A stretch of DNA of 64,000 nucleotides from Limibacillus halophilus (GTDB lineage: Bacteria; Pseudomonadota; Alphaproteobacteria; Kiloniellales; CECT-8803): positions 248,001 to 312,000 of the forward strand of contig NZ_JACHXA010000002.1 in the NCBI RefSeq assembly GCF_014191775.1. Reading direction: 5' to 3'. Shown piece after piece: positions 35,534 to 47,152 of this stretch; within the stretch, counting starts at the first letter, position 1, and each line of letters starts with the position of its first letter. Made by a program: the position numbers and the translations under genes. The notes beneath the pieces were generated by a model. The model was not told the DNA's origin and ran no database searches. It saw nothing but the letters and a program-made list of their open reading frames with translations.

Positions 35534-36270
35534 CCGAAGCCGAAACCAGCAACGGTAGCTGCAACGGCCGTCTCCGCGGCCGTATTGCCCTGATCACGGG
35601 GGCCTCGCGTGGCATCGGCGCAGCCGTTGCCAAGGCCTTCGCCCGAGAGGGCGCGCAACTGGTCCTCGTCTCCCGCACCGTGGGCGGTCTGGAGGAAATC
35701 GACGATGAAGTACAGGCACTCGGCGCGCCGCCGGCGACACTTGTTCCCCTTGATCTGCAGAGCTTCGAAGCAATCGATCAACTTGGCGCCTCCCTGTTCG
35801 AGCGCTTTGGCAAACTGGACGTGCTGATCGCCAACGCCGGGATTTTGGGCGCCCTTTCACCGACGGGTCATATCGACCCGAAGGTCTGGCAGCGCGTAAT
35901 AGATATCAATCTGACTGCCAACTATCGGCTGATACGCAGTTTGGAGCCCTTGTTGCGGCAATCAGAGGCCGGACGGGCGGTTTTCGTGACATCTGGCGCC
36001 GCGCAGGGCGTCCGGCCCTATTGGGGCCCCTATGCGGTCAGCAAGGCGGGTCTGGAGGCCCTGGTCCGTAACTGGGCCGGTGAGGTCACTAAAACGAACC
36101 TCAAGATCAATATGGTCGATCCTGGTGGCACGAGAACGGCTATGCGGGCCCTGGCCTACCCGACAGAAGACCCGGCACTCCTGAAGACTCCTGAGGACAT
36201 TGCCGAGCATTTCGTGCCGTTGGCCATGGCGGATTGCTCGCGGCATGGCGAAATAATATCGCTGAAGTAA
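35530..36270 (+). CDS. Short-chain dehydrogenase/reductase
   Basis: A 246-residue NAD(P)-dependent oxidoreductase of the classical SDR family. The cofactor loop is TGASRGIG near residue 24, followed by NAG in IANAGILG, the active serine in VFVTSGAA and YAVSKAG with the catalytic Tyr and Lys. The start is the ATG at 35530 inside ATGA with the DUF2937 gene. The substrate is unknown. The E. coli relative YciK has the same general layout, but I would not name it from sequence alone. Confidence 0.9.
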   Translation: MTEAETSNGSCNGRLRGRIALITGASRGIGAAVAKAFAREGAQLVLVSRTVGGLEEIDDEVQALGAPPATLVPLDLQSFEAIDQLGASLFERFGKLDVLIANAGILGALSPTGHIDPKVWQRVIDINLTANYRLIRSLEPLLRQSEAGRAVFVTSGAAQGVRPYWGPYAVSKAGLEALVRNWAGEVTKTNLKINMVDPGGTRTAMRALAYPTEDPALLKTPEDIAEHFVPLAMADCSRHGEIISLK

Positions 36271-36277
36271 CCTGGGA

Positions 36278-37696
36278 TCAGGCGTAGGGGTTGTCGCCCT
36301 TGCGAAGAAGAAAGCGTATAGGCACGGCTGGCATGTCGAAATCCTCGCGCATGCCATTTTCCAGATAGCGAACATAGCTGTCCGGCAACTCCTTGGGCCG
36401 TGATACCCAGAGCGCAAACGTGGGCGGGCGTGATTTAACCTGCGTCACATAGCGAATCTTGAGGCGACGGCCTGACACCATTGGCGGCGGATGAGCCTCC
36501 AGCATCGCGCTCAGCCAGCGGTTCAAGCGCGCTGTGGAGATGCGGCTCTGCCAGGTTTCGTAAACCTCCAGCACTGCATCCATCAGACGATCAAGACCTC
36601 GCCCGGTCAGGCCGGAAATCGGCACCAAGGGGATACCCTTGACCTGGGGCAGCGAGCGGATCATGCGGTCCTGCACCTCGCTGATGGCAGCCTTGGAGTC
36701 CTTGAGGGCGTCCCACTTATTGAGGCCAATGACCAGCGCTCGGCCTTCCTCGATAACCGTGCGTGCGATCCAAAGGTCCTGCTTGTGGAGTCCCTCCTGA
36801 CCGTCCAACAACAAGACAACGACCTGGGCATAGTCGATGGCGCGCTTGGTATCATAGGCAGACAACCGCTCGACCCGATCCGTCACCTTGGCGCGACGGC
36901 GCAATCCTGCGGTATCCACAAGCCGGAAGTGCACGCCGCGAAACTCCCAATCGAGGGAAATGGCGTCACGCGTTATGCCCGCTTCCGGCCCTGTCAATAA
37001 CCGGTCTTCACCAATCATGCGATTGACGAGAGTCGATTTACCGACGTTGGGCCGTCCTACGATCGCAAGCTGTAGTGGCCCGCTGGGCGGCTCCTCGCCT
37101 TCCGTGCCGTCCTCGGCGTGCTCGGGCGTCGACGGCTCCTTCTTAGCCTTCTTCCCCTTGCTGACTCGTGGCGCTTGCGAAACCGCCTGGTCTTCTCGCA
37201 AAACGGTCAATCGCTCCAGAATGGCGTCGTGCAGGTCGGAAATTCCAAGGCCGTGCTCGGCAGAAAACGGTACCGGTTCGCCCATTCCCAACCGCCAAGC
37301 TTCGGCCAAGCCGGCTTCAGCCGCCCGTCCTTCGCACTTGTTCGCAATCAGGATTACAGGCGTCGGACTGCGCCGCAGCACCTCTGCGAAATGCGCATCC
37401 AGGGGTGTCACCCCCGCTCTTGCATCGACAATAAAAACAGCCAGGTCCGCCTCGGCGAGCGCCCGTTCGGTTTGCTGCCGCATTCGGCCCTCTAGGGTTC
37501 CGCCGTCGGCCTCTTCAAGACCGGCGGTATCAATCACCTTGAAGGTTAGATCGTAAAGACGCCCCTCCCCTTCACGGCGATCACGCGTCACGCCCGGTTG
37601 ATCGTCAACCAACGCCAAGCGCTTGCCGACCAGACGGTTGAACAGCGTCGACTTGCCGACGTTCGGCCTTCCGATGATGGCGAGGGTAAAACTCAT
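36278..37696 (-). CDS. der: Ribosome assembly GTPase Der (EngA)
   Basis: A 472-residue protein with two tandem GTPase domains and a KH-like C-terminal domain, needed for 50S subunit maturation. The first domain starts AIIGRPNVGKSTLFN, with VDDQPGVTRDR and DTAGLEEAD. The second starts AIVGRPNVGKSTLVN, with GITRDA and DTAGLRRRAK. Between them is a charged linker of about 40 residues rich in Lys and Glu. GGAG lies about 10 nt before the ATG. The order yfgM-like, bamB, der is conserved from E. coli. Confidence 0.97.
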   Translation of the reverse strand: MSFTLAIIGRPNVGKSTLFNRLVGKRLALVDDQPGVTRDRREGEGRLYDLTFKVIDTAGLEEADGGTLEGRMRQQTERALAEADLAVFIVDARAGVTPLDAHFAEVLRRSPTPVILIANKCEGRAAEAGLAEAWRLGMGEPVPFSAEHGLGISDLHDAILERLTVLREDQAVSQAPRVSKGKKAKKEPSTPEHAEDGTEGEEPPSGPLQLAIVGRPNVGKSTLVNRMIGEDRLLTGPEAGITRDAISLDWEFRGVHFRLVDTAGLRRRAKVTDRVERLSAYDTKRAIDYAQVVVLLLDGQEGLHKQDLWIARTVIEEGRALVIGLNKWDALKDSKAAISEVQDRMIRSLPQVKGIPLVPISGLTGRGLDRLMDAVLEVYETWQSRISTARLNRWLSAMLEAHPPPMVSGRRLKIRYVTQVKSRPPTFALWVSRPKELPDSYVRYLENGMREDFDMPAVPIRFLLRKGDNPYA

Positions 37697-37717
37697 CTGG
37701 GGTTCCGCTCCTACCGC

Positions 37718-39070
37718 CTAGCGGTAGGCGAGCAAGTCGCCGTCCTCGGTCAATAGATACAGCGTCCGGTTCGCCACCAAAGGCGCGATCGTCACCTTGC
37801 CGCGAAGCTTTATTACGCCGTTTTCCGCACCGTCGGAGGGGGCCAAAATTCGGACCTCTCCATTGGAACCCGCAACGATCACCTGGTTGCCCGCGACAAT
37901 CGGTCCGTACCAAGCAATAGGGCCATCACGGTCTTCCGGATCCTCGAACCTCGGCAACTGCGTGACCCAGCGAACGCGACCGCTGCTGCGCACAACCGCC
38001 ATTACCGTCTGCTCGTTGGTCACAAGAAAGACGAAATCGCCCGCTGTCCAGGGCGTGCTGATGCCACCAGCCTCGATATCCCAGGCGCGTTGCCCCTGAA
38101 GGGCTGCAATAGCCACGGAGCGATTGCTGTTGCCCATCACCAGCACAAAGTCTCGATCGATAACGGGATGCCCTCTGATATCGGCGAGATCGAGGATGGG
38201 GTCGCTACGCTTGAAGCCGGAAAGGGAATCGCTCCAAAGGACATGGCCGTTGTCGGGCCGCAGTGCATAGAGCTCACCCGAGGAGTAAGGCGTTACGACC
38301 AAATCATTCGTCACGGCCGGGCTTGCTGCGCCCAAAAGACCGGCGGCCTCCTGGATGCCGCGGTGAACCCAAACCTGCGACCCATCACCAGCGGAAAGAG
38401 CGTAGGTCTGGTTATCGATGGTCACGACATAAACTTGATTACCTACAACGGTCGGCGCTGCGCGCAAAGGCGTCGCAAATTGTTGACGCCAGATAACCTC
38501 GCCGCTGGAGCTGTCGAGCGCCAGAACCTGGGCGAAACCCGTCGTGACGTAAAGCCGGCCCGACTGATAGGCGAGACCGCCGCCAAAGAAGCCGTCATCC
38601 TCGTCTTCGGGCGCAATATCGCGCTGCCAGAAACGGCGGCCGCTATTCGCATCAAACGCGGAAACCTTGGAGGTGGCGTCCAGTGTAAAAATCCGCCCCT
38701 CCGCTACGACAGGCTGCGCCAGAATACGCACGTTCGAGCCGGAACCCTCGCCGACGTCGGCGGTCCAAGCCAAGCGCAATCCCGTACCCAGATCCAGATG
38801 GTACATGGCATGATCGGGCCTACCGCCCGCCTGCGCCCACTCCGCGTTGGCCTGTGGAGCAGGCAATGTCACGGGCAGGTCAGCGACACTGGGGTCGGCG
38901 CGTAGGGCCTGATCAAGGTTGTAGACCGGTTCGCGGGTGCCGGGCAGCGGCGGGTCGGACTCCGCATCACCGATATAGTCGTCATAAAGACTACAGCCAC
39001 CAAGGAAGAGCAACCCCACAAGCACCAAGCAAGATAGCTTCAGGGAATGAACGGCCGATCGAAACTTCAT
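37718..39070 (-). CDS. bamB: Outer membrane protein assembly factor BamB
   Basis: A 450-residue lipoprotein with a PQQ-type beta-propeller, part of the BAM complex that inserts outer-membrane proteins. The N-terminal signal ends in a lipobox LFLGGC, giving a lipidated cysteine at about residue 26. Repeated blade motifs such as GRRFWQRDI, GEVIWRQQF and GSQVWVHRG follow. It is somewhat longer than E. coli BamB (392). It lies between the yfgM-like gene and der on one strand. Confidence 0.93.
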   Translation of the reverse strand: MKFRSAVHSLKLSCLVLVGLLFLGGCSLYDDYIGDAESDPPLPGTREPVYNLDQALRADPSVADLPVTLPAPQANAEWAQAGGRPDHAMYHLDLGTGLRLAWTADVGEGSGSNVRILAQPVVAEGRIFTLDATSKVSAFDANSGRRFWQRDIAPEDEDDGFFGGGLAYQSGRLYVTTGFAQVLALDSSSGEVIWRQQFATPLRAAPTVVGNQVYVVTIDNQTYALSAGDGSQVWVHRGIQEAAGLLGAASPAVTNDLVVTPYSSGELYALRPDNGHVLWSDSLSGFKRSDPILDLADIRGHPVIDRDFVLVMGNSNRSVAIAALQGQRAWDIEAGGISTPWTAGDFVFLVTNEQTVMAVVRSSGRVRWVTQLPRFEDPEDRDGPIAWYGPIVAGNQVIVAGSNGEVRILAPSDGAENGVIKLRGKVTIAPLVANRTLYLLTEDGDLLAYR

Positions 39071-39098
39071 CAGATTTTTTCCCCTAAGAAACCCAGCA

Positions 39099-39746
39099 TT
39101 ACTCGGCCCCCAGGACTGTCAGCATACGCTGCGCGCGGCTACGAACGCCGCCAGGCGCCTCGGTGCCATCGACCAAAGTCTGAAACAGCGTACGCGCTTT
39201 TTCGTCATCGCCCTTTTTCATGGCGATATACCCCATCAATTCCGTCGCGCTGGCATAGAAGGGGTTGGCTTCATTCAACAAGGGCGCGAGGCGGCCTTCC
39301 AAGGCATCCGGAGCCGCATCATCCAAATCCAGCATCACCGACTGCAAGCGCGCAAGATCGCGCAGAGCCTTCGGCACCGCAGTGTCGTTCGAAAGCGCAT
39401 CCAGTGCACCGACCGCCGCAGCCTTGTCGCCGGCCTTCTGATGCTCTCCGGCAATCCTGAAGCGCGCAAGGACCCCATAGCCCGAGGGGTTCTCCTTGGC
39501 CACCTCCTCTAGAGCCGTGACAGCTTCCGCCGTCCCCTGCTCATCGACGATGGCAAGCGCCGCCGCGAAGCGTTCGGAATTCTTGATGCTCTGTTGCTGC
39601 TTCCAATAGGTCCAGCCCTGGTATCCAGCCACCCCCAGCACCAGCGCAACCGCCGCGCCGATGACGACAAAGCGGTAGCGCTTCCAGAGCTTCATGTACT
39701 GTTCGTGCCTTACGGCTTCTTCGACTTCTTCAAAAATATCGCTCAA
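39099..39746 (-). CDS. YfgM-like tetratricopeptide membrane protein
   Basis: A 215-residue protein with a short cytoplasmic N-terminus (SDIFEEVEEAVRHEQYMKLW), one transmembrane helix at about residues 26-46 and a periplasmic helical repeat domain. This is the layout of YfgM, a SecYEG-associated protein in E. coli that assists periplasmic folding. Its position before bamB and der supports the assignment. Individual TPR motifs are weak, as usual in this group. Confidence 0.85.
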   Translation of the reverse strand: MSDIFEEVEEAVRHEQYMKLWKRYRFVVIGAAVALVLGVAGYQGWTYWKQQQSIKNSERFAAALAIVDEQGTAEAVTALEEVAKENPSGYGVLARFRIAGEHQKAGDKAAAVGALDALSNDTAVPKALRDLARLQSVMLDLDDAAPDALEGRLAPLLNEANPFYASATELMGYIAMKKGDDEKARTLFQTLVDGTEAPGGVRSRAQRMLTVLGAE

Positions 39747-39939
39747 GCTGCTTCTCCCGTGGCTGAGCGTCAGTCACATTGCGCCGCGACTATAGCCATT
39801 ATGACATGCCGGGCAAAGAGGCGCATTGCGCGTCGTGGTCGGCTTCGTGCCGATTCTTGATTCCTTCCTAGACGTCACGGTGATTTTGAGGAACACTATT
39901 ATTGCAATTTTGGGAAATGAGGGAGATTCAAGGGCAACG

Positions 39940-40290
39940 ATGGCAATCGTGGTGACCTTCGATCCGAGCCCCTCGGCCGGGAGGCCGAAATCCCAACGTG
40001 CGACCTTCTTCAACCGTCATGAACTAAGTCAGTTGCTTTCGCTCTACTCCACGCGGGTGGCGCGCGGAGAATGGCGCGATTACGCCCTGGACCACCAGCA
40101 AGGCCAAGCCATTTTCTCGGTTTTCCGCCACACGATGGAGTCGCCGCGCTTTTCCATCGTCAAAGCAGTAAGCCAAGGCGGTAAGAAGCAGGAGTACGCA
40201 GTCTTCGCGGGGAAACGTCGGTTGAGCCGCTCAAGCAACCTGTCGGACGCACTGCGTATCTTCGATAAAGAGCTGGTCGTCATAGGCTGA
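39940..40290 (+). CDS. DUF2794-like protein
   Basis: A 116-residue cytoplasmic protein of unknown function. The start is the ATG at 39940 (MAIVVTFDPS) with AAGGG 5 nt upstream; the open frame before it is not supported. The segment FFNRHELSQLLSLYSTRVARG and the WRDYALD and FSVFRHT motifs match what I know of DUF2794, a family mostly in Alphaproteobacteria. It is divergent from the yfgM-like gene. Confidence 0.8.
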   Translation: MAIVVTFDPSPSAGRPKSQRATFFNRHELSQLLSLYSTRVARGEWRDYALDHQQGQAIFSVFRHTMESPRFSIVKAVSQGGKKQEYAVFAGKRRLSRSSNLSDALRIFDKELVVIG

Positions 40291-40458
40291 GACTCCTTCG
40301 CCTGCCTGCCAGGCAACGGGTTCCGGTCCCACCTCTTTCGCATGCCGATCCTCCGGTTCTCCCAGGCCTTTACCGTTCCGTCATTCACCTGTGTTCCTTA
40401 TTTGTTCTTTTATGTATTAGACTGCAATCCAGTCTCATTGCGTGAAAGGAACTTGGGC

Positions 40459-40719
40459 ATGCCGGAAGATGCGTCGCCGACGCCGACATCACTTGGCGAC
40501 CTGCGTGCGATGGACTTGGACGTCTTTTGCTGGTGCAACCGCTGCTTCCACAACGCGATCCTGGAGACAGCGGGGCTAATTCCCCGCTTCGGACCTCACT
40601 ATCCGGTCCCTCACCTTTCTAGCAAACTGCGCTGTGAGGCCTGCGGCAGCCAAGACATCGAGGCACGCCCTGCCTGGCGAGGCCTCGGTCAGGTCACCCG
40701 GCATGGCAAGCTGACATAG
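40459..40719 (+). CDS. Small zinc-ribbon protein
   Basis: An 86-residue protein starting at the ATG at 40459, with GAAAGGA 8 nt upstream. Two CxxC pairs, CNRC near residue 27 and CEAC near residue 63, are about 35 residues apart and form a likely zinc ribbon. Between them is HNAILETAGLIPRFGPHYP. No family name can be given with confidence. Such small ribbons often bind nucleic acid or protein partners. Confidence 0.65.
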   Translation: MPEDASPTPTSLGDLRAMDLDVFCWCNRCFHNAILETAGLIPRFGPHYPVPHLSSKLRCEACGSQDIEARPAWRGLGQVTRHGKLT

Positions 40720-40840
40720 CAGTCCAAGAGGAATCCCCAAGGGCAGGCAAGCAGTCTTGCGTCACCAATGCCCCGCTATATCATCATCGTCTGTGACGAT
40801 CGAGAACGGCCAAGCAATTGGCTAGGCAGGCGAGGTTGAA

Positions 40841-41392
40841 TTGGCAGCAGCGGATTATCGAATCAACGTCCTAGAGGCCACCGAAATTGCATCGTACCTG
40901 AAACCGTTAGCCGAAATCTTAAAGGCCTGTGTCCATGATGGCGCCAATGTCAGTTTTGTCTTGCCGTTCGGCGATTTCGAAGCTCAGGCTTTCTGGCGCG
41001 AGAAGGTCGCCCCGTCGGTGGCCGATGGCAAACGCCGCTTGCTGGTCGCGGAAGTCGATGGTGTGATGGCCGGGACAGTGCAACTGAACCTGGAGATGAC
41101 GCCAAACCAGGCGCATCGCGGTGAGGTCTCGAAGTTGTTGGTTCATCCAAACTTCCGCCGCCGGGGCATCGGACAGGCCCTGATGCGCGAAGTGGAGCGC
41201 CAGGCAATCGGGGCTGAACGCTGGTTGTTGACCTTGGATACCGCCGATGCGACGGCCGAGCGTATATACCGCGCTTTGGGATTCACGGTCGCTGGCAGTA
41301 TCCCCGCCTTTGCCCGCCACCCGATGGAGGACCGCTGGGAAGCGACGACCTATATGTACAAGATTCTGGAGGATATTCGGCCCAGCAATTGA
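40841..41392 (+). CDS. GNAT family N-acetyltransferase
   Basis: A 183-residue acetyltransferase. A TTG start at 40841 is supported by GAGG about 5 nt upstream; no ATG near the N-terminus fits better. The acetyl-CoA binding segment is VSKLLVHPNFRRRGIGQALM at about residues 97-116, with the R/QxxGxG/A motif as RRRGIG. The C-terminal ALGFTVAGSIPAFARHP is typical of small-molecule acetyltransferases. The substrate is unknown. Confidence 0.88.
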   Translation: MAAADYRINVLEATEIASYLKPLAEILKACVHDGANVSFVLPFGDFEAQAFWREKVAPSVADGKRRLLVAEVDGVMAGTVQLNLEMTPNQAHRGEVSKLLVHPNFRRRGIGQALMREVERQAIGAERWLLTLDTADATAERIYRALGFTVAGSIPAFARHPMEDRWEATTYMYKILEDIRPSN

Positions 41393-41428
41393 AAGGGCTT
41401 TATTCGTGCTGGAATAGCACCCGCCCCC

Positions 41429-41800
41429 TTAGATGTCGCTTGGGTGCGCGTTCCTGCCATCTGAACATTCGACATCCAAGTAGTCTTCGATCAACACGCC
41501 ATCTATACAGGCGATATTCACCCCATACTCCGAGGGATCGGAACGGCGTCTATGATGGGTATAGATTCCGCAGACCTTGCAGAAGTAGTGCTTGGCCGTG
41601 TGTGTGTTGAAGCTGTACTCGGTCAAGAACTCGCGGCCTTTCACGACCTCCAGATTCTCAAGCTTGACCGAAGCGACTACCGCGCCTTTTCTGCTGCAAA
41701 TCGAGCAATTGCAACGCCGTGGATTCTTGAGCCCGTCCGGCACCGTTAAAGCTAGTTCCACGGCGCCGCAATGACACGTCGATTTTAGTATTTCGACCAT
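41429..41800 (-). CDS. GFA / CENP-V domain protein
   Basis: A 123-residue protein of the glutathione-dependent formaldehyde-activating fold. Zinc-ligand motifs are CHCGAVEL near residue 9, CNCSICSRKG near residue 31 and FCKVCGIYTHH near residue 69. The family includes Gfa and many uncharacterised proteins, so formaldehyde chemistry should not be assumed. It lies 15 bp after guaA on the same strand. Confidence 0.88.
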   Translation of the reverse strand: MVEILKSTCHCGAVELALTVPDGLKNPRRCNCSICSRKGAVVASVKLENLEVVKGREFLTEYSFNTHTAKHYFCKVCGIYTHHRRRSDPSEYGVNIACIDGVLIEDYLDVECSDGRNAHPSDI

Positions 41801-41815
41801 TGCTCGACCGCGATC

Positions 41816-43366
41816 CTATTCCCACTCAATGGTTCCGGGAGGCTTGGAGGTCACATCATAAACGACGCGATTGATGCCGCGCACCTCGTTAATGATGCGG
41901 GTCGCCACGCGGCTCAGAAAAGCATGCTCGAAGGGATAGGAGTCCGCGGTCATGCCGTCGGTCGAGGTGACCGCGCGCAGGCCGCAGACCCGGTCATAGG
42001 AACGGGCATCGCCCATAACACCAACGGTACGCACCGGCAGCAATACGGCAAAGGCCTGCCAGATTTCGTCGTAGAGACCGGCTTTTCGAATCTCGTCGAG
42101 ATAAACCGCATCGGCTTTGCGCAGGATATCGCAGGATTCGCGGGTCACTTCGCCAGGAATACGAATGGCAAGACCTGGCCCCGGGAAGGGGTGACGGCCC
42201 ACCATGCTGGCGGGCAGCCCCAACTCACGGCCCAGCACCCGAACCTCGTCCTTGAAAAGTTCGCGCAAGGGCTCGACCAATTTCATCTTCATGCGTTCGG
42301 GCAAGCCGCCGACGTTGTGGTGGCTCTTGATGGTGACGCTCGGTCCCCCGGTAAACGAGACCGACTCGATTACGTCCGGATAAAGCGTGCCTTGCGCCAG
42401 GAAGTCTGCGCCACCGACCTTCTCGGCCTCCTCCTCGAAGACGTCGATGAAGGTCGCGCCGATGATCTTGCGCTTCTGCTCCGGGTCGCTGACTCCTGCC
42501 AGCTTGCCCAGGAACAGATCGCTGGCGTCACGTGCCACCAGTGGAATGTTGTAGTGATTGCGGAAGATTTCCTCGACTTGATCCGCCTCGCCCTGCCGTA
42601 ACAAACCATGGTCAACAAAGATGCAGGTCAAGCGCTCGCCGATCGCCTCATGGATCAATACGGCCGCCACACTTGAATCGACGCCGCCGGACAGACCGCA
42701 GATAACCCGGCCATTTTCGCCGACCTGGGCACGTATCTGAGCGATTGCCTGGTCGCGAAACGCGGCCATCGTCCAATCGCCCATGAGACCCGCCACCCGA
42801 TGCACGAAATTGGCCAGTAGCTTGGCCCCGTCCGGGGTATGGACCACCTCAGGGTGGAACTGGACGGCGTAAATCTTGCGCGTGTCATCGGCGATGGCAG
42901 CAAAAGGAGCGCCATCGGAGGTACCCACCACGCGAAAGCCGTCGGGCAGATCGACCACACGGTCGCCGTGGCTCATCCAGACCTGGTGCTGCTCGCCTTT
43001 ACGCCAAACGCCATCGAAGAGCGCACAGTCGTCCTCTATCGACAGGAGCGCGCGGCCGAACTCCTGATGGTCCGAGCCCTCGACCTTACCGCCTAGCTGC
43101 GCGCAAATCGTCTGCTCACCGTAACAGATGCCCAGAACCGGCACACCAAGATCGAACACGATCTGCGGTGCACGCGGACCGTCGTCTACCGTGACCGAGT
43201 GGGGACTGCCAGACAGAATGATCGCATTGGGTTCGAAAGCCCCTACCCGTTCGGGACCACAATTGTACGGCAATATTTCACAGTAGACTCCAGCTTCGCG
43301 GACACGACGGGCTATAAGCTGTGTTACCTGGGAGCCGAAATCCAAGATCAGCACGCGGTCGGTCAT
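41816..43366 (-). CDS. guaA: GMP synthase (glutamine-hydrolysing)
   Basis: A 516-residue enzyme converting XMP to GMP. The N-terminal amidotransferase has the nucleophile C81 in VLGICYGEQ and FHPEVVH with the His and Glu of the triad. The ATP pyrophosphatase loop [12 protein letters not shown] is near residue 225, and the family ending PPGTIEWE is intact. The start overlaps the stop of the RsmB-like gene by ATGA. Confidence 0.98.
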   Translation of the reverse strand: MTDRVLILDFGSQVTQLIARRVREAGVYCEILPYNCGPERVGAFEPNAIILSGSPHSVTVDDGPRAPQIVFDLGVPVLGICYGEQTICAQLGGKVEGSDHQEFGRALLSIEDDCALFDGVWRKGEQHQVWMSHGDRVVDLPDGFRVVGTSDGAPFAAIADDTRKIYAVQFHPEVVHTPDGAKLLANFVHRVAGLMGDWTMAAFRDQAIAQIRAQVGENGRVICGLSGGVDSSVAAVLIHEAIGERLTCIFVDHGLLRQGEADQVEEIFRNHYNIPLVARDASDLFLGKLAGVSDPEQKRKIIGATFIDVFEEEAEKVGGADFLAQGTLYPDVIESVSFTGGPSVTIKSHHNVGGLPERMKMKLVEPLRELFKDEVRVLGRELGLPASMVGRHPFPGPGLAIRIPGEVTRESCDILRKADAVYLDEIRKAGLYDEIWQAFAVLLPVRTVGVMGDARSYDRVCGLRAVTSTDGMTADSYPFEHAFLSRVATRIINEVRGINRVVYDVTSKPPGTIEWE

Positions 43367-44739
43367 ACCTCTTTTCCCCTCCTGTCCTGCTTATCGGAAT
43401 CCTTGGCGTCGTCGTGGGCGTCGCTTTCGCCAGCGCGTTCGAGAACAGCCATGAAGAAACCATCCGTCCCATGGCGCGCCGGGGTCAGCGTCAACGCCGC
43501 CTCCGCCGGATCGCCCGGATAAGGCGCACTTGAGATATCGCTCCAGAGGTTCACGGCCGGCAGTGGGGCAAACTCCGGATGACTTGCCAGAAAGGCTTCG
43601 ACCTGACGACCATTCTCTTCGGCCAACAGCGAACAAGTCGCATAGATAAGCCTTCCGCCGGGCTTCACGAGCCGTTGGGCGCTTTCAAGAATTTCGGCCT
43701 GCAGTCCAACCAGCCGACGAAGTTCCTCTTCTCCCAAACGCCAGCGCGCATCGGGGTTGCGCCGCCACGCACCACTGCCGCTGCAAGGCGCGTCGACTAG
43801 CACACGATCGAACTTGGCTTTCCGGCGCTTGAGCCAGGGATCCCGGTGGTCGCGGAGCAGATGACGCTCGATGTTGTGGAGGTCGGCACGGCGAATGCGC
43901 ACTTGCGCCCGGTCCAAACGGCCCTTCATAACATCCAGGGCCAGCAACTGGCCCTTGTTCTGCATAACTGCTCCCAACGCCAAAGTCTTGCCGCCCGCTC
44001 CGGCGCAAAAGTCACAGACCCGCAAGCCAGGTTTGGCATCGACCAGCAAAGCGATGAGCTGCGATCCCTCGTCCTGAACCTCGACCAAGCCGTTTCGAAA
44101 AGCCTTGGTCGCCGCTATCGGTGCTCTACCGTCGCGAATCTTGAGCGCCAGGGGCGACAGGCTACCTTCGTCGCAGAGAATTTCCTCCTTGGCCAAAGCC
44201 GCCAAGGCCGCCGCCCTATCACCCTTCATCAAATTGACACGGAGGTCCGTCGGAGCCTCGGCCAGCAGCGCGGAAAGCTCGGTTTCGGCGCTGTCCCCAT
44301 AGAGTGCCGCAAAGTGTGTCCACAGCCAGTCAGGCACTTCCAGCCGCACGGCGTCGGACTGCGCAGGATCGATCAGGCTCTTACCTGAAAGCGCCTGCAA
44401 CATTTGCCTCTCCCCTGCCTCGAGCCGGGTCGGATTGAATCCCTGGCCGTCAAAGCTCCCGGCCACCTGGTCCGCCGACCAACCCTCGGCTAGTACCAGA
44501 TAAGCCGTCACCATGGCCCGTGCAGATGCTTCATCCCCTACAGAATTTAGCCACCAAGTGAGTTTGGCGCGGGCGCGGAGAACGCCGTAGGACAACTCCA
44601 GTATGCGCCGGCGGTCACCACCGCCGATGTACCGACGCTGACGCAGGAACGCCGCCACGATCTGGTCCGCTGGACGTTCCAACGGCAAAAGCGCCTCCGT
44701 CAGGTCGACGGCGGCCTGGATGCGTGCGGCTGGGGTCAT
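43363..44739 (-). CDS. RsmB-like RNA (cytosine-5) methyltransferase
   Basis: A 458-residue NOL1/NOP2/Sun family methyltransferase. It has an N-terminal NusB-like helical domain and a SAM domain with [30 protein letters not shown] and [18 protein letters not shown], giving the two active-site cysteines in PCS and TCS. The start is the ATG at 44739 ([11 protein letters not shown]); the longer frame upstream overlaps guaB. 16S rRNA m5C967 methylation (RsmB) is the likely role, by similarity. Confidence 0.9.
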   Translation of the reverse strand: MTPAARIQAAVDLTEALLPLERPADQIVAAFLRQRRYIGGGDRRRILELSYGVLRARAKLTWWLNSVGDEASARAMVTAYLVLAEGWSADQVAGSFDGQGFNPTRLEAGERQMLQALSGKSLIDPAQSDAVRLEVPDWLWTHFAALYGDSAETELSALLAEAPTDLRVNLMKGDRAAALAALAKEEILCDEGSLSPLALKIRDGRAPIAATKAFRNGLVEVQDEGSQLIALLVDAKPGLRVCDFCAGAGGKTLALGAVMQNKGQLLALDVMKGRLDRAQVRIRRADLHNIERHLLRDHRDPWLKRRKAKFDRVLVDAPCSGSGAWRRNPDARWRLGEEELRRLVGLQAEILESAQRLVKPGGRLIYATCSLLAEENGRQVEAFLASHPEFAPLPAVNLWSDISSAPYPGDPAEAALTLTPARHGTDGFFMAVLERAGESDAHDDAKDSDKQDRRGKEV

Positions 44740-44764
44740 AAAGTTGCTACCACCTGTGGCTTGA

Positions 44765-46423
<1,659 letters not shown>

Positions 46424-47152
46424 CTAACCTTCCGACCCAGATGTCGTCGGCTTTCCGCGAAACCCCGTCGCCAGGACGTAAAGCTCCGCCGAATCCGATC
46501 GGCTTGCCGGCGGCTTCACGTGCCGCACCTTGGCAAAAGACTTGCGAAGACGGTCCAGCAACTCTTTCTCGCTTCCTCCCTGCAATACCTTGCAAAGGAA
46601 AAAGCCGTCGGGTGCCAGCACATCCTCCGCAAAATCCAAAGCCACTTCGGCTAAGGTCATGATGCGGAGGTGATCCGTATTGGCATGGCCAGTCGAGGAC
46701 GCCGCCATATCCGAAAGTACCGCGTTGGCTGGGCCGCCTAGGAGATCGACCAAACGTTGCGGAGCATCGGCGTCCAGGAAATCACCGACGATGATCTGTG
46801 AACCCGGCACCGGGTCGACAGGCAGAAGGTCGATCCCAACAACCCGCCCCTCCTTGCCGATTCGCTCCAACGCCACTTGGATCCACCCGCCGGGTGCCGC
46901 GCCAAGATCTACGACGCGCATGCCTTTCTTGAAGAAATGAAACTTCTCATCCAACTGCAAAAGCTTGAACGCCGCGCGCGAGCGATAACCACGCTTTTGC
47001 GCCTCGGCCACATAGGGATCGTTCAACTGACGCTGCAGCCAGCGGGCCGAAGAATTGGATCGACTTTTTGCCGTGCGCACGCGCACCGTCGTCTGGCGGC
47101 CCGTCGTGCGGCCACTGGATTTTCCGCCACCTGAACGTCCCCGACTGCTCAT
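46424..47152 (-). CDS. rlmE: 23S rRNA (uridine-2'-O)-methyltransferase RlmE
   Basis: A 242-residue FtsJ/RrmJ-type methyltransferase that modifies U2552 in the ribosomal A site. The K-D-K-E catalytic set is visible as AAFKLLQLDEKF, DMAASSTGHANTDH, FLCKVLQGG and SAELYVLATGF. The SAM loop is VDLGAAPGGW. The basic, Gly/Ser-rich first 40 residues are longer than in E. coli, as in other Alphaproteobacteria. Its start overlaps the ppx/gppA stop by ATGA. Confidence 0.96.
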   Translation of the reverse strand: MSSRGRSGGGKSSGRTTGRQTTVRVRTAKSRSNSSARWLQRQLNDPYVAEAQKRGYRSRAAFKLLQLDEKFHFFKKGMRVVDLGAAPGGWIQVALERIGKEGRVVGIDLLPVDPVPGSQIIVGDFLDADAPQRLVDLLGGPANAVLSDMAASSTGHANTDHLRIMTLAEVALDFAEDVLAPDGFFLCKVLQGGSEKELLDRLRKSFAKVRHVKPPASRSDSAELYVLATGFRGKPTTSGSEG

